A DNA stretch of 38,913 nucleotides from Lachnospiraceae bacterium UBA7225 (lineage in GTDB: Bacteria > Bacillota > Clostridia > Lachnospirales > Lachnospiraceae). Position numbers and translations under genes: made by a program. The notes beneath the pieces were generated by a model, which saw only the letters and a program-made list of their open reading frames with translations, made no database searches and had not been told where the DNA came from. The stretch's first letter is position 1; every line of letters starts with the position of its first letter. Location of the stretch: the NCBI GenBank assembly GCA_002473385.1, contig DKTR01000110.1, forward strand, positions 1 to 38,913. The letters run 5' to 3'. This document shows positions 24,722 through 32,541 of this stretch, piece after piece.

Positions 24722-25375
24722 TTACATCCCAAGAATATGGTTTCTTAGCTCCTGTGCAGAATCCACAATTGTCTTTGCGCCGCGCTTCGCCAAAAATTCA
24801 CGTTCCCGGAAACCCCAGCTCACAATAATGCAGTCCATCCCGGCATTTTCTGCGGTTTCAATATCTACTTCGGAATCGCCAATGTATACAGCATTCTCTC
24901 GTTCTATCTGTAGTTTTTTTAAAACTTCGTTTACCGAATCCGGCGCCGGTTTCTTTCGTACACCTTCTTTTTCACCAATCGCGCAGTCCATCAGTCCGGC
25001 AAAGTATTGCTGATTCAGCTCCTGCACAGCAAAATCCCCTTTATTGGAAACCACCGCTGTCCGGCAGCCGCTCCTTTGCAAATTCTCCAGCAGTTCTATG
25101 ATGCCGTCATAAGGCTGTGTCTTGTCCGCGCAGTGTATTTTATAATGCACCTTAAAACTCTCCAGAATGTTCTCTTTTTCCTCCGCCGTTCTGTTAGCCG
25201 GAACTGCCCGCTCAATCAGTTTCTGCATCCCATTGCCCACAAAGCGGCGCACTTCATCCAGCGTTCTCGCCGGACATCCGGCCTCTGCCAGCGCATAATT
25301 CAGACTGTCCTTTAAATCCTCAAGAGTGTCCAGAATCGTTCCGTCCATGTCAAAAATCGCAAGTTTATAATTCAT
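24722..25375 (-). CDS. HAD-family phosphatase (phosphoglycolate phosphatase-like)
   Basis: A 217-residue HAD hydrolase. Motif I is FDMDGTILDT, with nucleophile Asp9 and Asp11; motif II is VVSNKGD; motif III is the Lys in KKPAPD; motif IV is YIGDSEVDIETA. The helical cap lies between motifs I and II (C1 type), as in phosphoglycolate phosphatase and PpaX. The start at 25375 has AGGAAG eight bases upstream; the GTG nine bases earlier abuts the ribosome site and is unlikely. It follows the ATPase/nuclease-like cassette by 38 bases on the same strand but has normal base composition, so it is probably native and only incidentally downstream. The substrate is uncertain. Confidence 0.88.
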   Translation of the reverse strand: MNYKLAIFDMDGTILDTLEDLKDSLNYALAEAGCPARTLDEVRRFVGNGMQKLIERAVPANRTAEEKENILESFKVHYKIHCADKTQPYDGIIELLENLQRSGCRTAVVSNKGDFAVQELNQQYFAGLMDCAIGEKEGVRKKPAPDSVNEVLKKLQIERENAVYIGDSEVDIETAENAGMDCIIVSWGFREREFLAKRGAKTIVDSAQELRNHILGM

Positions 25376-25413
25376 GGTTCGCACTTCCTTTCAAAACATA
25401 ACAAGCTGCCCTC

Positions 25414-25836
25414 TCAAATATTCTCTTCAATAAATCCCGTCTTTTGCAACAGGCGTCCTTTCCAGCGAATTTGATATTTTCTATACGCCGATGATTTAAT
25501 TTCCTGCGTTTTACATTTATTTGCCACAATCCGGTATTGCAATACATAAGACGAAAGCTCTTGCCGCAGCATATTTTCCGTTGCTTCCAGTTGCCGGACC
25601 GCTTTTATTAAATCAGAACCTTTCAATTCAATCAGATACGCTACCCGGCTTTCTTCATTTATCAACAGAAAATCGCAGGCACTGTCTCCTTTGATTACCA
25701 CACCATCTATCTGATAATGCGTCACGTAACATCGATTCTTATTTATTCCCCGGTGATACTGTGGATTCCCACTGTCCCTCGACACAATCTGAGCGGCATT
25801 TTGGTCACACAATGATTCGAATCCCTTTAAAGGCAT
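25414..25836 (-). CDS. Small PD-(D/E)XK nuclease-like protein, partner of the ATPase
   Basis: A 140-residue protein that I do not recognise as a named family. It shows a plausible PD-(D/E)XK core: Asp55 in ACDFLLI, then Glu70-x-Lys72 in YLIELKGSD, about 15 residues apart as in small restriction-like nucleases, followed by a helix with Gln82 (AVRQLEATENML). The N-terminus has two cysteines and several Asn/His, and the C-terminus is basic (YRKYQIRWKGRLLQK), which fits nucleic-acid binding. Its start lies inside the last ten bases of the ATPase gene, so the pair is translationally coupled. Function as the effector nuclease of an ATPase-gated defence pair is inference. Confidence 0.65.
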   Translation of the reverse strand: MPLKGFESLCDQNAAQIVSRDSGNPQYHRGINKNRCYVTHYQIDGVVIKGDSACDFLLINEESRVAYLIELKGSDLIKAVRQLEATENMLRQELSSYVLQYRIVANKCKTQEIKSSAYRKYQIRWKGRLLQKTGFIEENI

Positions 25837-27179
25837 GACTCCACCACACCTTTCTCGTCCATGTACTGCAAGTTTAAAAGCCTGTCAAATTCTTCATTTA
25901 TTACTTTTGAAATTTCGTCAATTCTTTCATTCTGAATCATATGAATTTCCGTATCCATACAATTCTCAACCGTCCCATTTTTTACAAACCATGAATTAAA
26001 TCGACTGTCGTCAAGCCACAGTAATTCCGGGATCACTTTATTTACCTGTTTTGAAAATTTTGCCGGTATTGTATATGCATACAATAGATTATTCAATGTT
26101 CCAAGCACATACGGACTATGTGTTGTCAGCAATACCGAATGTCCACAATTACTCATCAGCGCAATCAGTTCCGTAATATATTTCTGCGATTCAGGAAACA
26201 GGTGCGATTCCGGCTCTTCTATAATAAATAGCATCTCGTTTTCCTGAATTAAATGGTAAAACAGCAAATTGAGAATCCATACGCACTCCTGCTGTCCAGA
26301 AGATGAGAAATTAATCTTTACATATTTTCCGTTATCCAGAACAATCTGCTCTTCTCCATTACTATATCGATATGTGCCCCTTAACACTTTTTTTATAAGA
26401 TCCAGTGCCTGTTCTGTCTTTTTCTTTGAAATAAAGCCATTCCCTATCTGATAAACTAACAGCCCCTGCAGACCTTCTGAAAACTCAGGCTTTATACGCA
26501 AAATGCGTTCCAGATAATCTTTTGTGCAGATATCCAGAGAACGTTTCTGCATATCATCCATAGTGGCATAAATATAACTAAGCTGCTGAGATAACAGCGT
26601 AATCATACTTCGTCCAGCCGGAATATATACCACAGAACAGCTATCATCAAAAAAACTATACAGGTCCGCCCTAAAGTGTTTCAGTTCCTCATCTGATATC
26701 CCAAGCAGCGTAGTAGACAGACAATGATTTTTTTCTTCTAAAAAACTTCTTAACACTTTGCTGAATGTAATCCATATATAATTAGGTGCTCCATACTTTT
26801 CGTCATTTTTAAGAGAAATCTTAATTGTGCAGGTTTTTGTAAAATGGTACTCCATATACATTTCACCTGCCATTCCCCATGAAGAGCCAAACGTTCTCAT
26901 AAACTTTTCACGCAGATAATTTTCCAGGTCTTTCTTTAATTCATTTCCATATTTCTGCTGAAGCTCATTTGCCAGACCATTTCCCGGGACATTTTTCAAT
27001 GCCTGCGTTTTTGCAAGCTCCATGATGTCCTCTTTTATTGTCCTAAAATAGTAAATCACCTTTGCTATAGTACTCTTTCCAGATGCCTGAAAACCAGTCA
27101 ATGTCATAAACCGGGAACATTCCAGTTCACAATGCTCTATTGGTCCCAGTCTGTGAATAATCAGCTTATGCACTGCCAT
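25827..27179 (-). CDS. AAA/ABC-type ATPase (OLD/RloA-like), putative defence sensor
   Basis: A 450-residue SMC/ABC-type ATPase with Walker A GFQASGKST (29-37), signature SSSGQQE (292-298), Walker B LFIIEEPESHLFPES (from 317) and switch His354 in LTTHSPYVLG. It has no TOPRIM or nuclease domain of its own, unlike OLD or GajA, so the partner gene that overlaps it by ten bases presumably supplies activity. Base composition is clearly lower in GC than the neighbours, which suggests transfer. The ATG at 27179 is only two bases from AGGAGG; a GTG two codons on (27173) has ideal spacing and may be the true start. Similar gene pairs (PARIS, Septu, RloAB) defend against phage. Confidence 0.8.
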   Translation of the reverse strand: MAVHKLIIHRLGPIEHCELECSRFMTLTGFQASGKSTIAKVIYYFRTIKEDIMELAKTQALKNVPGNGLANELQQKYGNELKKDLENYLREKFMRTFGSSWGMAGEMYMEYHFTKTCTIKISLKNDEKYGAPNYIWITFSKVLRSFLEEKNHCLSTTLLGISDEELKHFRADLYSFFDDSCSVVYIPAGRSMITLLSQQLSYIYATMDDMQKRSLDICTKDYLERILRIKPEFSEGLQGLLVYQIGNGFISKKKTEQALDLIKKVLRGTYRYSNGEEQIVLDNGKYVKINFSSSGQQECVWILNLLFYHLIQENEMLFIIEEPESHLFPESQKYITELIALMSNCGHSVLLTTHSPYVLGTLNNLLYAYTIPAKFSKQVNKVIPELLWLDDSRFNSWFVKNGTVENCMDTEIHMIQNERIDEISKVINEEFDRLLNLQYMDEKGVVESCL

Positions 27180-27216
27180 TCCCTCCTCTTTTTTGTACTA
27201 TCAGTTACCTTGTTCC

Positions 27217-27245
27217 ATTTTATCATGATGTTTACCATTTCACAA
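27217..27245 (-). promoter_or_regulatory. Promoter of the ATPase/nuclease-like cassette
   Basis: Read leftwards: TTGTGA (27245-27240), a 17-base spacer, TAAAAT (27222-27217), then 37 bases to the start codon. The cassette therefore has its own promoter and need not rely on read-through from the glycosidase operon, which is terminated just upstream. Confidence 0.7.
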
Positions 27246-27247
27246 TT

Positions 27248-27295
27248 AAAAAATGCAGCCGCATATCCTGCTTTTAACGTCAGGCATACGGCTGC
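27248..27295 (-). terminator. Rho-independent terminator of the second GH31 operon
   Basis: Read leftwards: GCAGCCG (27295-27289) pairs with CGGCTGC (27261-27255), with a small CCTG/CAGG stem in the loop, followed by ATTTTTT (27254-27248). It lies 27 bases after the GH31 stop codon. Confidence 0.85.
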
Positions 27296-27322
27296 TCACA
27301 TTTTTTCAAATACAGCAGCGCA

Positions 27323-29356
27323 TCATTCTTTTCTTATGTATACCGGCATATCCTCCAGCGTCACCGCAACAGTAATCCAGCTTCCGCCCTGATATTCCTG
27401 CCCGGTCCAGGCATCCTTCCAGATGATACCTTTTCCCGGAAGATATACCCTGCGTGTCTTTGCTTTCGCCTCCAGAACCGGAGCAACCAGCACATTGCTT
27501 CCATAGAGGTATTCGTCCTCTACCTCCCAGGCGGCCGGATCCTCCGGAAATTCGTAAAACAGCGTCCGCATCACCGGCGTGCCCTTTTCATGCGCCTCTT
27601 TCATCAGCTCTCGCGTGTAATCGCGCATCTGTTCGCGAATATTTAAATACTTTACGCAAATATTGTATACTGTGTCACCGTAACACCACACCTCATTGGG
27701 AGCCCCGGAAAGACAGCCTGCGCCTCCCGTCGTGCCAAATTGCGGCTGCCGCGGCTCGCGGTCTCCGTGCAGGCGCATCACAGGACAGAAGGTACCCCAC
27801 TGGAACCAGCGCACAAACAGCTCCCGGAATGCCGGATCAGACGGGTCGCCGCCGTGGAAGCCGCCGATATCCGTTGTCCACCATGGGATTCCGGCAAGCC
27901 CCATATTCAGCCCCGCTGCCAGCTGATTGCGCATGCTCTCAAAGCTGGAAGCAATATCCCCGGACCATACAAGCGCCCCGTATTTCTGGCTGCCTGCCCA
28001 CGCACAGCGCAGCAAATTGACAATATTTTCCTGACCCTCCGCTTCCATACCTTCATAGAACGTTCGCGCATAGTCGAGCGGATAAAGGTTGCCGACCTCC
28101 AGATCGGTTCCCAGATAGTAGCGGTAATTATCAAAATCATACGCCGTATATTCCGGCTCCGCTTCATCCAGCCAGAATACACGGATGCCCTTTTCATAGT
28201 AATTTTTCTTTGCCTTCTCCCAGACAAATTTCCGCGCGCCCGGATTTGTTGCATCATAGTAAAGTGTGGCGCCCTGAAAATACTGTCCGGTGCGGAAGCC
28301 CCGCTCCGTACGGATCAGATAACCCTTCTCCAGCATTTCCCCGAAGTTTTCACACTCCCTGTCCACTGTTGGCCAGATAGAAACCATCAGCTCAATTCCC
28401 ATCTCTTTAAGTTCCTTTACCATTGCATCCGGATCTGGCCAGTATACCGGATCAAACTTCCACTCTCCCTGTTTCGGCCAGTGGAAGAAATCGATCACAA
28501 TCAAGTCTATCGGCAAGTTTCTGCGCTTATACTCTCTTGCTACCTCCAGGAGTTCCTCCTGTGTCTGGTAGCGGAGCTTGCACTGCCAGAAGCCAAGCCC
28601 GTATTCCGGCATCATCGGAACTTTTCCGGTAACTGACGCATACGCCTCTTCAATCTCCTTCGGCGTATCTCCCGCCGTCACCCAGTAATCCAGCGCCTTC
28701 GTCGCATACGCCTCAAAGCTCATGATGTTCCTGCCAAAAACCGCACGCCCGATAGAAGGATTATTCCACAATAATCCATATCCGCGCGAGGAAATCATAA
28801 ATGGGACGCTCGCCTGGGAATTGCGGTGTGCCAGCTCCAGATCCACTCCCTTTAAATCCAGATAGGGCTGCTGATACTGCCCCATTCCGAAAATTTTCTC
28901 ATGCGGATCCTTCGATTCAAAGCGCATGGTCAGCCGGTAATCTCCGGCAATATTCGGGCGGAATTCCCGCGCTTCCACCTCGATTGCACTGCATTTTGCA
29001 TCCCGGACATCCCGGCGGTTCCGCCAGTACTCTTCCAGAAGGATCTCGTTCTTCTGATTATAAATGATGATTTTTCCTGCCCTTGAAATCGCCGCAGTAA
29101 TTTTGCCGTTTACGATTTCAGCTCCCTCCGCCGTCTCACGAATGCTGCATTCTGTATATCCTCTGTCCTCACAATCCTGCGCCGCTGTCTCTGTACTCCG
29201 GCACCTGGGCACAGGCTGCTGCAATGCCCAGTCTGTCTCCGGCATATGACTGTTTTTTGTCGCGCGGATACGCAGGGAATTTTGCCCCCAGGGCTCTATC
29301 CAGAGCTCTTCCGCGTCGTAATGAAATTTCAATTTTCCGTCTTCCATTTTCAACAT
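27323..29356 (-). CDS. GH31 glycoside hydrolase (alpha-xylosidase or alpha-glucosidase)
   Basis: A 677-residue family 31 enzyme without a signal peptide, so cytoplasmic. The N-terminal beta-sandwich is followed by the barrel with nucleophile Asp397 in FWLDEAEPEY and acid/base Asp467 in VWSGDIASSF. Other GH31 landmarks are GLGFWQCKLRY, PWWTTDIGGF and MRLHGDREP. The FWLDxxEPE form resembles Cellvibrio/Bacteroides xyloglucan-active alpha-xylosidases more than YicI, but I would not fix the substrate. GAGGAGG lies eight bases before the start. It is last in the operon after the binding protein and two permeases (gap 13 bases), so it presumably trims the oligosaccharide that these import. Confidence 0.9.
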   Translation of the reverse strand: MLKMEDGKLKFHYDAEELWIEPWGQNSLRIRATKNSHMPETDWALQQPVPRCRSTETAAQDCEDRGYTECSIRETAEGAEIVNGKITAAISRAGKIIIYNQKNEILLEEYWRNRRDVRDAKCSAIEVEAREFRPNIAGDYRLTMRFESKDPHEKIFGMGQYQQPYLDLKGVDLELAHRNSQASVPFMISSRGYGLLWNNPSIGRAVFGRNIMSFEAYATKALDYWVTAGDTPKEIEEAYASVTGKVPMMPEYGLGFWQCKLRYQTQEELLEVAREYKRRNLPIDLIVIDFFHWPKQGEWKFDPVYWPDPDAMVKELKEMGIELMVSIWPTVDRECENFGEMLEKGYLIRTERGFRTGQYFQGATLYYDATNPGARKFVWEKAKKNYYEKGIRVFWLDEAEPEYTAYDFDNYRYYLGTDLEVGNLYPLDYARTFYEGMEAEGQENIVNLLRCAWAGSQKYGALVWSGDIASSFESMRNQLAAGLNMGLAGIPWWTTDIGGFHGGDPSDPAFRELFVRWFQWGTFCPVMRLHGDREPRQPQFGTTGGAGCLSGAPNEVWCYGDTVYNICVKYLNIREQMRDYTRELMKEAHEKGTPVMRTLFYEFPEDPAAWEVEDEYLYGSNVLVAPVLEAKAKTRRVYLPGKGIIWKDAWTGQEYQGGSWITVAVTLEDMPVYIRKE

Positions 29357-29369
29357 ACGTTGTTCCTCC

Positions 29370-30218
29370 TCATCCTTTTACAGCTCCGCTTGTCATTCCG
29401 CTGATAATATATTTTTGCATGAAAATAAAGATAATTGCAACAGGAATTATCGTAACAATCGCAAATGCTGTTAAATAACTCCATTTTGTGCCGTACTGTC
29501 CCATGAAATTAAAGATTCCGGCAGTAATCGGACGCTTCTGCTGGTCGAGAATAAACGTCATTCCATATGCAAGATCCCCCCACGCATAGAGAAAGGAAAA
29601 AATCGCGCAAACCATTACACCCGGTTTTGCAATCGGAATCAGTACACGGATAAACGCCGCGAAACGGTTGCATCCGTCAATCCTCGCTGCCTCTTCCAGA
29701 TCACCCGGTATGGAGGCAAAATAATTTTTCAAAATCAGCACTGAAAACGGAATACCAATCGTGGCATCCGCCAGCATCGCCGCCCACGGAGTATTGTACA
29801 TATGCATATTGCGGAACATAATAAACATCGGTGTCAGAAGAACGGCAACCGGAAGCATCTGTGTCACCAGGAAGCCGAGCAGAACCACTTTCTTTCCCTT
29901 AAAACGGAACTTTGCGATTCCATAGGACGCGGGCACCGACAGCACCACAGAAATCAATGTCGCACCGACAGAAATCAGAAAGCTGTTCGCAAAGGACTGG
30001 AACATATTAAAGTCCCCAGTCTCTACCTGCGCCGCATAGGATTTCAAATTCAGTGCCTGCGGCCAGAAGGTCGGTGGAATCTGAAAAATTTCTTTTTCGG
30101 TTTTCAGTGAAGTCACAAAAATCCAGTATATCGGAAACAGCAGAATGCACATGACCGCCAGTGATACGATACATAAAAATACATTTTTCATACCGGAAAT
30201 CTTTTTTTCTCCATCCAT
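29370..30218 (-). CDS. Carbohydrate ABC transporter permease (MalG-like)
   Basis: A 282-residue membrane subunit of a CUT1-type oligosaccharide importer, with six hydrophobic segments and the cytoplasmic ATPase-contact EAA motif EEAARIDGCNRFAAFIRVL. The N-terminus (FPIYWIFVTSLKTEKEIF) is typical of MalG-like subunits. Its start shares one base with the stop of the MalF-like gene (TGATG), so they are coupled. No ATPase gene is present in this operon; CUT1 systems in Clostridia usually borrow a shared MsmX-type ATPase encoded elsewhere. Confidence 0.93.
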   Translation of the reverse strand: MDGEKKISGMKNVFLCIVSLAVMCILLFPIYWIFVTSLKTEKEIFQIPPTFWPQALNLKSYAAQVETGDFNMFQSFANSFLISVGATLISVVLSVPASYGIAKFRFKGKKVVLLGFLVTQMLPVAVLLTPMFIMFRNMHMYNTPWAAMLADATIGIPFSVLILKNYFASIPGDLEEAARIDGCNRFAAFIRVLIPIAKPGVMVCAIFSFLYAWGDLAYGMTFILDQQKRPITAGIFNFMGQYGTKWSYLTAFAIVTIIPVAIIFIFMQKYIISGMTSGAVKG

Positions 30219-31111
30219 CAGTCTTCCTCCTTCGTCGCTCTCAGATAAAAAGAACCTACAATCAGCAAAATAATCAAAAGAACATTCGCCACTGCCGAAC
30301 CCTTGCTGTACTTAAACATTTCAAAGGACAGCTTATAAGAGTAGGTAGAAAGCATATGTGTCGAATTCACCGGTCCGCCTCCTGTCATGACATACACAAG
30401 ATCAAACACTTTGAATGTATAAATAAAGCCAAGGATCAACACTGATTCGATAGTCGGACGCAAAAGCGGAAGTGTAATTTTAAAAAATGTCTGCACCTTT
30501 CCTGCCCCGTCAATGGATGCACTTTCATACAGTTCCTTCGGAATAGTCGTCAATCCCGTGGAAATTAAGATCATATTAAACGGAATCCCGATCCAGACAT
30601 TTGCACAGATAACCGCAAACATCGCTGTTCCCGGAGTGGTAAGCCATTCAATATTTTCTTTGATCAGCCCAAGGCTGGACAGAATATAATTTAAAATTCC
30701 CACATCTGTTCCGAAAATAAATTTAAACATCAGCGCCGTTACAGTAATCGGAATCATCCACGGCATCATCAAAAGCCCGCGCACCGGCTTTGCAATTTTA
30801 AAGTTCCGGTTAAAAAACAGAGCAAGAGCAAACCCGATCAAAAACTGGACTACCAGACAGGATACTGTAAACACCAGTGTATTCGTCAGTGAGGTCCGGA
30901 ATACTTTATCCTGAAATATTTCAATATAATTCTGCAGACCCGCAAACGGCTTGTCCGGCGACGTTAACGTGCGCATAGTGACATCCTGGAAGCTAAGAAT
31001 GATATTCTGCAATATCGGATAACCGACAAAATACAGCATATATGCAAATGCGGGAAATACATAGAGCCAGCCGACATTATCGTACCGGAAAAACTGTTTT
31101 ATCCTCTTCAT
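30218..31111 (-). CDS. Carbohydrate ABC transporter permease (MalF-like)
   Basis: A 297-residue membrane subunit with six hydrophobic segments, an N-terminal WLYVFPAFAYMLYFVGYPIL and the EAA motif YESASIDGAGKVQTFFKITL. I place the start at the ATG at 31111 (MKRIKQFFRY), which gives the usual MalF-like length; an in-frame TTG at 31186 would extend it into the intercistronic hairpin at 31147-31176 and is unlikely. The ribosome site (AAAGGA) is about eleven bases away and weak. It pairs with the MalG-like subunit downstream and with the binding protein upstream. Confidence 0.92.
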   Translation of the reverse strand: MKRIKQFFRYDNVGWLYVFPAFAYMLYFVGYPILQNIILSFQDVTMRTLTSPDKPFAGLQNYIEIFQDKVFRTSLTNTLVFTVSCLVVQFLIGFALALFFNRNFKIAKPVRGLLMMPWMIPITVTALMFKFIFGTDVGILNYILSSLGLIKENIEWLTTPGTAMFAVICANVWIGIPFNMILISTGLTTIPKELYESASIDGAGKVQTFFKITLPLLRPTIESVLILGFIYTFKVFDLVYVMTGGGPVNSTHMLSTYSYKLSFEMFKYSKGSAVANVLLIILLIVGSFYLRATKEED

Positions 31112-31146
31112 CTCACACAATTTCCTTTCTTTTTGAGCGCAAAAGA

Positions 31147-31176
31147 CGGAGTACACGGATTTCGCCGCATACTCCG
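31147..31176 (-). repeat. Intercistronic hairpin between the binding-protein and permease genes
   Basis: CGGAGTACACGG pairs with CCGCATACTCCG across a six-base loop: ten standard pairs plus two G-T pairs, followed leftwards by TCTTTTG. Like the hairpin after mglB, it is placed directly after a binding-protein gene and probably sets a higher level of that mRNA than of the permease part. Confidence 0.75.
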
Positions 31177-31223
31177 CATCCTTCAATTCATCTGTCCATA
31201 TAAAATTCCTTTACCGGATCCTG

Positions 31224-32435
31224 TTATCTGGCAAGCACGCTGTCAATGGTCGCCTGCGCCTCTGCCGCCGCATCTGCCGGTTCTGCGGAACCTGTCATTA
31301 CCTCATTGAACGCCAGGGAAATTGCATCGGATACTTCCGGCCATTCCGGAAGCGGTCCTCTCGCCTGCGCATATTCAAGCTGATCTACAAACTTTTTATA
31401 AACAGCGTCTTCCTCTGACGCGAACTGCTCTGACGCGATCTCGCTGTCAGCAGAAATGTAACCCATCTGCGTCATCATGAACGTAACCTGTTCTTTCTGT
31501 GTTGCATATGTCAGAAAATCGAGTGCGCCTTCTTCATTACCGCCTGCAACTACCGCATAGTTTTCGCCGCCGATCACCGATGCAAATTCAGTATCCTTAG
31601 GAATTAACGTGACATCCCAGTTCAGGTCCGGAGCCTCGTCCCTCATCGTGGGGATCTGCCACGGTCCGTTTACCATCATGGCAACATTCCCGGAAATAAA
31701 CTGATTCATCACATCACCCTGGGTCCAGTTGATGCATTCTTTGCTCATCGCACCGGAATCTACCAGATCCTTCACAAAGGTGAGCGCCCGGATGCCTGCC
31801 TCAGAATTTATATCGTAAGAGGTTGCCCCGGTTGACCACAGCCACGGTACGAAGTTAAAGGTTCCCTCCTCATTCTGAAGGCTGCAGAATGCCAGTCCGG
31901 TAACACCATCTGTTGTGAGCTTTGCAGCCGTCTCCTTTAACTCATCCCAGGTCTGCGGAACTTCTGTAATTCCCGCTGCGTCAAACATATCCCTATTATA
32001 GTACAAGGACAGACAGTTGCAGCCAAACGGAACGCCATACAGCACGTCATCCAGCGTCGCGGAAGCCACCGGGCCCTCGTAATAAGTACTCACATCAAAC
32101 TTTCCGGTAATATCCGCAAAGATTCCCATAGACGCGTAAGAAGCATGATCCGGTGAATCCAGAATTACCAGATCCGGCAGCTCACTTGCCGATGCTCCGA
32201 TAGAGAGCTGTTTTTTGAAATCTGCAAAGGGAACATATTTTGCTGTCACCGCATAGACATCCTGGCTGCTATTGTACGTTCCAATCATCTCATTCAGCGC
32301 CCGCTGATGTCCTTCATTCTCCCAGTAATACCAGAGCGTGATATCTTCCGCCGCACTCACCTGAACCGCTCCTGCCAGTACTCCCACTGCCATTGCCGTG
32401 CTAAGCACCGCCGCTGCTGCTTTTCTTAATTTCAT
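31224..32435 (-). CDS. Extracellular carbohydrate-binding protein (SBP_bac_1 family)
   Basis: A 403-residue solute-binding protein of the MalE/UgpB class for oligosaccharide import. The signal peptide is MKLRKAAAAVLSTAMAVGVL plus a short stretch ending VSA, with no lipobox cysteine; cleavage before AEDITLWYYW is predicted. The core has typical family features (LWYYWENEGHQ, VPFGCNCLSLYYNRDMF, AMMVNGPWQIP). In a Gram-positive cell a binding protein without a lipid anchor would be expected to drift away unless the signal peptide stays uncleaved. AGGAGG lies nine bases before the start. The upstream gap (32436-32541) should hold the promoter, but no good -35/-10 pair is seen, which fits activator control by the YesN-like gene next door. 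Confidence 0.92.
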   Translation of the reverse strand: MKLRKAAAAVLSTAMAVGVLAGAVQVSAAEDITLWYYWENEGHQRALNEMIGTYNSSQDVYAVTAKYVPFADFKKQLSIGASASELPDLVILDSPDHASYASMGIFADITGKFDVSTYYEGPVASATLDDVLYGVPFGCNCLSLYYNRDMFDAAGITEVPQTWDELKETAAKLTTDGVTGLAFCSLQNEEGTFNFVPWLWSTGATSYDINSEAGIRALTFVKDLVDSGAMSKECINWTQGDVMNQFISGNVAMMVNGPWQIPTMRDEAPDLNWDVTLIPKDTEFASVIGGENYAVVAGGNEEGALDFLTYATQKEQVTFMMTQMGYISADSEIASEQFASEEDAVYKKFVDQLEYAQARGPLPEWPEVSDAISLAFNEVMTGSAEPADAAAEAQATIDSVLAR

Positions 32436-32541
32436 ACCTGTTTTCCTCCTTCTCGGTGTCTGTTTTTTGATAATCTAAGAATACACGCTTTTTCTTTCCC
32501 GCAACACGCAAGAAAACTTAAAAAGGTAGAAAAATCTAAGG

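Noticed and set aside
31112..31186. TTG-initiated extension of the MalF-like permease
   Set aside because: It would translate through the stable hairpin at 31147-31176 and adds residues unlike any MalF N-terminus.
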